64,000 bases of DNA. Origin: Vanessa cardui (Eukaryota > Arthropoda > Insecta > Lepidoptera > Nymphalidae). The notes beneath the pieces were generated by a model. The model worked only from the letters and a program-made list of their open reading frames with translations, had not been told where the DNA came from and did not search any database. The position numbers were made by a program, and so were the translations under genes. Numbering within the stretch: position 1 is the stretch's first letter; the number at the start of each line of letters is the position of its first letter. Positions 56,553 to 64,000 of this stretch are shown here, in pieces. The stretch covers positions 15,750,501 through 15,814,500 of the forward strand of contig NC_061124.1 of NCBI RefSeq assembly GCF_905220365.1. Reading direction: 5' to 3'.

Positions 56553-56817
56553 TGGGGACCCGCTCCGGCTTCCCACCGGTGCAATGCTGATACTAATTAT
56601 TTTGCAATGCAAGCGCAAAAGCATTTGTTTACTTACGACATCACTTTAGAAACCTGAAAAATTAATCTTCCTCTACTATATTGTACATGTTTTATACATA
56701 TAAACCTTCCCCTTAAATCAATCTATCTATTAAAAAAAACTGCATTAAAATTAGTTGCGTCATTTTAAAGATCTAAACATACAGACAGAAGCGACTTTGT
56801 TTTATACTATCTATTGA
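56553..56817 (-). mobile_element. Helitron-like element (family D), near complete
   Basis: Minus strand starts TCAATAGATAGTATAAAACA and ends GCACCGGTGGGAAGCCGGAG then CGGGTCC. The CTAG is lost by mutation and the hairpin arms remain. Internal blocks are CAACTAATTTTAATGCAG and AGGTTTCTAAAGTGATGTCG. Confidence 0.6.
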
Positions 56818-57253
56818 AGTAAAAGAAGTATCTGTTGGTAGTATATATATTGCTTTAGTTTTAAATTTCTTTTAACGTGTCGCAAAAGACAGAAACAATT
56901 TTAGAGAGCTAGGGCATCCGCACATCAAAGTGTAATTTAATTTTTGCCCAAAAGCCAGAGGAATGAAATTTTAAATAAATATAGTGCCTCTATCAAGAGC
57001 CGACGATTGGCTTGGACCTGCGCCAGGAGCAATGTGGCAGCGAGCTTAGAATTAATTATATTTAAACCTTTTATTGTTTCACTAACTAAAGTAGCGGGTA
57101 AATGACCCTAGCTGGGGAATTACCACATATATTTGGAACTAAATCGGCACGCGAAGCTGCCAATACACAGATCCCAAACTACCAGAACGCACGATACAAT
57201 TTCGAAATATATAGCGATACTAAAATTAAAATAATATATATTTTTTTTTAATA
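56818..57253. other. Unassigned DNA
   Basis: Nothing recognised. Confidence 0.35.
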
Positions 57254-57455
57254 TTGGACAACAACACATACATTACCCTGATCCCAATGTAGGTAACTAA
57301 AGCACTTGTGTAATCTTGAATTTCAGAAGTAACGATAGTTCCTTAAACACCCAGATATAGAAAAATTATTTTTCTACATTAACTCGTTCGGGAATCGAAC
57401 CCAGGACCTCGGAATGGCGTACCCATAAAGACCGGTGTACTCTCTACTCGTCGTC
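57254..57455 (-). mobile_element. SINE-2
   Basis: Minus strand: GGTACGCCATTCCGAGGTCC, the B box in GGTTCGATTCCCGAACGAGT, TCTATATCTGGGTGTTTAAG and ATTACACAAGTGCTTTAGTT. The 67-residue frame across it is not a gene. Confidence 0.85.
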
Positions 57456-57656
57456 GTCAATTGCTTTGTTGTCTTGTACAAAAATATTGAAAAATGTAGG
57501 CAGCCTTCAAAGGTATCTCTATTGGGTAATATCCCCCTTATTCTTAAGCAGGAGGCCAAATGGCGAATTAACGCCACAATGGCAACTTAATTTGTAGCGA
57601 TCACGCAAGAAATAATAGATTTCCTTATTATATCTTTACCGCTAATCAAGAAAGTC

Positions 57657-57822
57657 AAATTATTCAATCAAAATCAAAATAAACTTTATTCATGTGGGCT
57701 TTTACAAGCACTTTTGAATCGTTATTTAACAATTAAGTGAAGCTACCACCGGTTCGGAAAGTGGATTCTACTGAGAAGAACCAGCAAGAAACTCAGTAGT
57801 TACTCTTTTTCAACATTTAAAA
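57657..57822 (-). mobile_element. LINE 3' end
   Basis: Tail AATCAAAATCAAAATAAACT, then TTTATTCATGTGGGCTTTTA, TTAAGTGAAGCTACCACCGG, CTGAGAAGAACCAGCAAGAA and TCAGTAGTTACTCTTTTTCA. 5'-truncated within the untranslated region. Confidence 0.8.
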
Positions 57823-58616
57823 AAAATATTTTAAAAATTATATTCACATGAAAACTCCTTAATACACAAATTTATTCCGAAAAGTTGCACTTATGTGTGG
57901 CACCTTGTTATTATGCTTTATTAAATAGTTATTCTATGTATTTATTTTAGAAGTTGCTGTAGCTATTATCGAATCATAATCACCTAACTAACAGCTTTGC
58001 AAAGTTCGACTTAAAACGTTTAAAGAACATTTTACTCTCTTAAATAACGTGTAGCACGCCTTAAAGTACTCAGTCAGCGTGTTTTTTGTTCCAAATATTC
58101 CTCAGTAATCGTCATATCTCAGCCAATTTACATTAAACCTATATACCTAACTAAATAGATAGCTAATCTAAGCCTCATCAGTAACTCCGAAGCCGCGAGC
58201 GACTACTAGGCAGGAAGTAAAAACACTACGCAACGCAATCACTTTATAAAGCATTTCTTAAACGCTAAATCCAGTTTTCGTATAAATATTTCAAATACGA
58301 GTATGAAAATTATAAGATGAAATATTTCGCCCGATCTAAAGTGATATTCAAAGTATTACAGATACTTGACTTGTCGAGTATTGAAGTATTTTACTTTCAC
58401 GGGCAATAAGGAAATACCTCGTCTAAGTCATGAATTTATTCGGTTAACAGATCAGCGTCTGTATTAATATTAATTCACTTGAGTGTTAAACGATACGCAT
58501 ATGATTAATAAGAATTTCCGTATATTTTTTTTATAAATAAAAAAGGACCTAAGTTATATATTACTAATGACAACATTATGAGCAAAAATTTCACCTTAAT
58601 TGAATGCAAATAGAAC
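57823..58616. other. Unassigned AT-rich DNA
   Basis: Nothing recognised. Confidence 0.4.
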
Positions 58617-58843
58617 TGAGATGGACCAGTGGTTAGAACCCGTGCATCTTCACCGATTATTGCGGGTTCAAACCACGGCATTTACTGAATTTTAATTTGC
58701 TTAAATAGTTTTTGTAATTAGTCTCAAGCTCGTCAGTGAAGGAAAACATTGTGAGGACCAAATGAAAATCCACCAACCCGTATTGGAGCAGCGTGACGGA
58801 ATATGCTTTTGCCCAGCTGTGGCTGTTACTGTACTGTACTGTA
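58617..58843 (+). mobile_element. SINE-1 with internal deletion
   Basis: A box TGGACCAGTGGT, GTGCATCTTCACCGATTATT, B box GGTTCAAACCA, GTCAGTGAAGGAAAACATTG, CCACCAACCCGTATTGGAGC, then a direct jump to GCCCAGCTGTGGC and an ACTGTACTGTACTG tail. Confidence 0.85.
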
Positions 58844-59245
58844 AATGTCTTGTAAGACAATTGTGACGTTGTATCGTAGGTTCAAAAAAATTAATTAAGA
58901 ATTATTATTGTATGCCCTTATCAGTAAGAATTATTAATTAATAGCCCAATAGTTTCTCTGCTATTATGTCGCTGTGCAAATAAATTTAAAGCACTACTAT
59001 ACGCGAATGCGTTGCGTTGTTTATTTATGTTAATCGCAAACAATTATAGGATTAAATTCGCGCGTTAGATACACATTAGACATAAATCCACATGCAATTT
59101 CCTTTATGCAACACAGAACCAGTACTTATTGATAATCAAAACCAACATCCAGTTTCGAAATTAAAATACTCAGACCTAAAAAGGTTATACTTATAAATAC
59201 AACACATTTTTTTGACTAATTCTGTTATTGTTTATAATTTATCTG
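58844..59245. other. Unassigned DNA
   Basis: Nothing recognised. Confidence 0.35.
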
Positions 59246-59478
59246 AGCGGAGATGACCCAGGGGTTAGAACGCGTGCATCTTGACCAATGATTTCGGGTC
59301 CAAACCTAAGCAAGCACCACTGATAATTCGTGTACTTAATTTATGTTCATAATTCATCTCATGCTCCGCGGTGAAGGAAAACATCGTGAGGAAACCTGCA
59401 TGTATCTAATTTCACAGGAACTCAAAGCGAGAGGAGGCCTTAGCCCAGCAGTGGGAAATTTATAGGCTATTGTTGTTA
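59246..59478 (+). mobile_element. SINE-1 with internal deletion
   Basis: A box TGACCCAGGGGT, a damaged B box in CGGGTCCAAACCTAAGCAAG, CGCGGTGAAGGAAAACATCG, then the middle is missing before CGAGAGGAGGCCTTAGCCCA and a TTGTTG tail. Confidence 0.85.
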
Positions 59479-60636
59479 TAACTTTCTATATACTACAGAT
59501 AAAGCTAATGATAGAAGTATGAGCAAAATAACAATGGAATTTACTAACGCAATTGTATTTTCAATTTAATTTCGTTATAATTATTGCTCTAGATATTCGC
59601 TATACAAGAACAAACATTATTTGTTTACTAACAGTATTTTCCCGAGCGTATTATAATACTTATTATAATGAGTATGCGTAAGCAATTATAATTAAACAAT
59701 AAATATCTTTATCGTAACCTTAATCTACTTTCGCTCATTATATCGTAATTAACTATGGGTAATTTTTATTTATAAATTAAATCCAAGCTACGTATAATCG
59801 CTTGCAGGAAACGAACCCGGTCGTTTACGACGGCGAGTGTACCCAACGATTTGACTGAAGTCGTCTGACCAATCAATTTTGAATGCTAATGTGTATCGAA
59901 TAAAGTTCAAATTCGGGTTGTAAAGGAAATAATGATAGCATTGGAACACGGCAATTTGGCTCGGCTCAGTTCACAGACTGTTATTCCGTTTACGAGGTTG
60001 GTAACTAAACAATAACGCTTTGGTTCATTGACGGGGTAATAAAACGTAATAACCTAATATGATGTTTGGTGAAACAAAAATATTCCGACTTCTGGAAACG
60101 GATATGTTGTTTCCAATTACAAGCTTTCATTTAATATATATTAATACTCTTTGTATTCATCGAACTGAATATCGTCTACGAAGGACTTTTAATAATAATA
60201 AAATATTTGCGAACCAAACCACGTTTCATTTTTTTGGAATAGCAAACCAATGCTTTATAATTGTGTTATTAATTGAAGGAAATAAGTACAGAATTGTTCA
60301 TGATTCTTAATTATGTTTTCTTATCGTCGCTCTACGTTAAATCATTTTAGTTAAATAAATATAAAAAAAAAATATATAAAATAATGAAGACTATGAAATT
60401 AATTTAAACTAAAATATGTTAGTATTTTACACCACACTATTCTTATAAATGTTATATACAATACAACCTGACGAGAAATTAAAGTAATTTACCTAATATA
60501 ATCTATCAATATATATAAATACCCAATCAGCTATGGACTATCGTCGTAAAGTAAGTTCTTAATTTATTTTTATTTAGAGGTTGAGTACTAAGTTAGCACT
60601 TTGTTTATAATTAATTAAAAATTATTATATAATTAA
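59479..60636. other. Unassigned AT-rich DNA
   Basis: Less AT-rich near 59800-59860. An 83-codon frame at 60059-60310 has no recognisable domain. Confidence 0.35.
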
Positions 60637-60683
60637 GTAAACCTTAATAAACAATATAATCCATATTGTTTATTAAGGTTTAC
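60637..60683. repeat. Perfect 21-bp hairpin
   Basis: GTAAACCTTAATAAACAATAT (60637-60657) and its exact reverse complement (60663-60683) flank a 5-base loop. It sits about 20 bases before a family-B copy. Confidence 0.85.
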
Positions 60684-60702
60684 ATCGTTATGATATAAGC
60701 TG

Positions 60703-60868
60703 GCAGACAAAACAAGACAAATAGATCACCGAATGACCCGTACCATCCATGTGCCACTTGCCATAGGAACTAAAATCCTTTCAAACTGGAGTACAATAAT
60801 ACAAATATGGCTGCTTGACGGGAAAAGATCCGATGAGTGGATTTGCCAAAGCCCTACCACCAAATTAA
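60703..60868 (+). repeat. Interspersed repeat (family B), partial
   Basis: GGCAGACAAAACAAGACAAA, the CATGTGCCACTTG segment, CTTTCAAACTGGAGTACAAT, GATCCGATGAGTGG and TTGCCAAAGCCCTACCACCA. Confidence 0.65.
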
Positions 60869-61287
60869 TATGAATCTTTCAACGGAATTTGGTGAATGAA
60901 ACCTCAGACCAATCACAAGTGGTCACATCTTTATCCGGAACAGAACGGATATATTTGTAACCTACGTTGTAAACAATAGGGCTGAATATTAAATATAAAA
61001 TTATTTCGGAAATTTCTACGTATATGTACAAACTGTATAACCGAATAGGTTAATTCGACGAAACCCAAAAGTTTGTCGGGTGCGAATGGCTGTTACGATT
61101 CGTTGTAATACTGTTACAGAGTATTGGTCACATTTAAATGTCATTTATTTAATTTTTAAACAAAAACACAAACACAGTACAAGTATGAACACACACAAAC
61201 ACATATACACACACACTTACATTATATAATTTTATATTGGACTAAGTTGTTTGTACTGTTACCAAAACTTAGAATTGATCGTATATA
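60869..61287. other. Unassigned DNA with an AC-rich tract
   Basis: 61160-61220 is an impure AC-rich simple tract (ACACACACTTACAT and similar). No gene seen. Confidence 0.4.
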
Positions 61288-61446
61288 ATCAAAGTATACC
61301 TACTTCATTCAAGTAGGTTTATACAAACTTTCAACTTTGAAATCGTCATTTAATAATTATATTAAGAGAAGCTATCACCAATTCTGAAAGTAGATACCGA
61401 GAAAATCCGGCAAGAAACTCAGTTAATCTTTTTCAACATTAAAAAA
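61288..61446 (-). mobile_element. LINE 3' end, diverged
   Basis: ACTTCATTCAAGTAGGTTTA, GAAATCGTCATTTAATAATT, GAGAAGCTATCACCAATTCT, CGGCAAGAAACTCAGTTAAT. Confidence 0.65.
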
Positions 61447-63810
61447 TACAGCCGTGTTAGTTAAATACAAATATATATGCATGTAATATAACTTGTCAGA
61501 AAATCAACTAGTATATAAAATACTGTTTATAATAATTCCTACACTGCAATAACATTACTTTATTTGTTTATTGCAATTCATACAAAAAAACTCGCTTTTA
61601 GTGCGAATAGCTTCAGTAATCATCAATTTAGAGTTAGTTTCAGATAGCGCTAGTGACTATATAATAATAACTACTAATAGTGGTGTATCAAATAATAATA
61701 GTGTCACTAATACGATTGCTAGAGGTGGTCTATTTAAATATACATGGTGCTATGAAAATGGAACGTTCCTTCAAAGTCTGTCTAACGATTACCTCGAAAA
61801 TTAATATTCATTTTTACACGGAATAGGTTCCCATATCCCTTTGTAACGTCGGAGGCCGAATCACATCACTAAGTCAATTTGTTTACATTCGAATATTTAT
61901 ATTAGTTCATAAACAAAGAAGCTTCGCAATGCTATGTCTATTCATTGCTTATAAATAGTTATTGTAATAAGTATTGTTTGATTTATGAGTGACGAGTTCA
62001 TTGAAAACAGTATGTGAGTATCCACTGTCATACGGTAAGTTAGTTAGATTTGGTAACTGTGTAAGAATGTTACAAGTTCAATGTCTTGAATAGTAATCTA
62101 ATTTAGTTATCTGTTAATTATGAAATATTTATTTTTAATAACCCGTAAAAAAATCAAATTCATAACTTATATGCTAAAATTTATTTAACAAAATATAGAA
62201 TAGGTAGAATTTTTCGAATTGTTTATTTGGTTGAGAACTATCGATTGAGTATATATATTTATAAGTATAATCTGAATAAACAGAGAAACCAAATGAAAGA
62301 ACGAAATAAAATAGATTTCGAATATTGTACAGACTACTGAAACTTATGAAATCAGCAAACAAACCAATCCTCAGCCATGTAACAAAATATACCAACCAAT
62401 CGTAACAGATATTTCGCGGGCCAAATCACACAATGCCTACCATCCATTGTACATTACGACTCACAATGAAGTGAAATTTTCGGGGTCCCTAAACACACGG
62501 CTCACACAACCGATCCGCTGTCAGCGCGAATAAATGAAAATTAATGGTATCATACATATCGTGGAAAAGGCATTATAATGTCAGAATCATTCATCCAAGA
62601 TTACTCTATAACCTCGAAGATACGTCTATAGTTGAATATGATATACATCTTCCGAAAACCATTCTGCTCCTAAGATATTTTAGTGAATATTTTGATGAGA
62701 AGCGGCGTCTAGGATGAAACCAGTCCGTATATCGTGACGGCAAACGGCACTAACGCCCTTTTATAAGGTGTAGCTGCTTTCCCACCGCAGCGGCGTACAC
62801 TATATATTTAGTGTTGAAAAGTATATTCATAGTATAATCGAAACTGAATATTTTCATTTTATATTACTTACTTTAATTATTTCCGTAATATTTTCAAGAC
62901 CCTACCGATCTATTCGATTTCACATCTGCTCTTCTTAATATTTTTTATTCTGGTTGACAAGTTAGTAATATAATTTCCGAGACGAATTATTTATGCATGC
63001 ATCTTACTTTTCATGGCTGATCCATAAGCGGTCCAAGTGTTGGTCTGTACCTCACGTAGTGGTAGTTGTAGTGGTAGTGGTTACGTACTCTCAATGCGAT
63101 AGCAGACAGAGTGGATTTGTTTTGTTGCAGTATGAGTAAACTCACAATAATTGCTGCTTGGAATATATCATATACAATTTAGTATTATATATATTATTAT
63201 AACATGGATAGATGTTTTAAATTTGTTTTTTTAAAGTGCTGTAATATCGAATTGGGACCGAGTTATGTGATTCTTACCCAAGAATCAAAGATAATGTGGG
63301 GTCGTGTCGATTTAACGCACCCGCGACTCCTTCCATACTGTGCTCTGCTGCAGGAATGAACGGAACTCTGTTCAGGGAGCCAATAATCTGCTCCCACCTC
63401 TCACACCTCTTTAGTGTATTTGACATTTTGAGTCCACCCTGGCTACAGTCCTTTTAAGAGCCATCTGAAGCAGAACACGCGAAGTCCCTACTTCATCAAA
63501 TTTAACATAATTTTCACTCACCTACTACTATAATTAAAAAGCGAGAAGACATATGCCTCATCATTAACGGCCTTATTCTACATAAAATAGGGCAAATAAA
63601 ACTCCATTTTTAATTATCATCATTATTAATTACGCGCTTGCGCGGCCCTCGTTGTCGCTCCGAGGCCAATCCAAATCACGGTTGTCAACCGCCCTATAAC
63701 TAAGTAGCTTCACCTATTTTCGTCGTCAGCACTTCTTGAACGTAAAAAATCCTATTTTATTCAAACTAAAATGGCTGTAAGTGTCTCATAGCTACGCTTA
63801 TATAAGAGAA
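61447..63810. other. Unassigned DNA, partly less AT-rich
   Basis: A (GTAGTGGTA)-like simple tract lies at about 63055-63080. 63280-63480 is clearly less AT-rich but has no long frame that I can recognise in either direction. 62700-62820 is similar. No gene is claimed. Confidence 0.35.
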
Positions 63811-64000
63811 TAGCGACTCAGTCGGGCTTCGCACGGGCACTGATACTCTATGCTACAGAATTTGTTTATTTGCGACATCACATTAGAGACTTCTAAAATT
63901 ATCAATTGTTTTACTTTATTGTCCATGTATTATATAAAAACCTCCCTCTCCAATCAATTGAAATTTATTAAAAAACCGTATTAAAATCAGGTAGGTAGGT
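63811..64000 (-). mobile_element. Helitron-like element (family D), cut by window end
   Basis: Minus strand ends GCCCGTGCGAAGCCCGACTG then AGTCGCTA, a variant of the hairpin-CTAG end. Upstream are TTAGAAGTCTCTAATGTGAT and GTCGCAAATAAACAAATTCT. The 5' TC end lies beyond the window. Confidence 0.6.

Overview
The window looks like intergenic or intronic DNA from a moth or butterfly (Lepidoptera). It is AT-rich, has no long cellular reading frame, and is packed with dispersed repeats. Several are types I recognise from lepidopteran genomes: a tRNA-derived SINE with A and B boxes and a (TTG)n tail, a second SINE built on a GGTTCGATTCCCGG B box, LINE 3' ends carrying AATAAAG and a short-repeat tail, RTE-like ends with a (GAT)n tail, and non-autonomous elements with Helitron-like 5'-TC and CTAG-3' ends. 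Family names are from memory and no database was searched, so genus and exact family names are left open.

Layout. 1-7.6 kb holds scattered SINEs and degenerate repeats. 7.67-11.66 kb is a transposon nest: one Helitron-like element with four later insertions. A related copy at 43.79-44.78 kb lacks those insertions and shows the uninterrupted state. 11.8-13.3 kb carries a long foldback element and a repeat framed by GGGTTCCG and CGGAACCC. 17.87-20.34 kb is the only substantial coding sequence: a 5'-truncated, minus-strand non-LTR retrotransposon with a nearly complete reverse transcriptase, the end of an endonuclease domain (SDH motif), and a frame-breaking deletion before its C-terminal segment. 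20.6-31.9 kb is mixed repeats and unassigned DNA. 32.201-37.144 kb is exactly three head-to-tail copies of a 1,648-bp unit that are nearly identical. Each copy carries a short frame ending in a Cys/His cluster, with a possible splice acceptor before it and a poly(A) signal after it. 37-64 kb returns to scattered repeats, including a foldback element with about 106-bp inverted repeats (41.6 kb) and a second copy of the 1.3-1.7 kb mobile block (50.1-51.4 kb).

How parts relate. No pathway or operon is visible. The only protein that could act on other DNA is the retrotransposon's reverse transcriptase, which is broken here. The other elements are non-autonomous and must have been moved by enzymes encoded elsewhere. 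The points most worth following up are the triplicated unit with its Cys/His frame, the datable transposon nest, and a mobile block whose copies keep both ends but have lost different internal parts.
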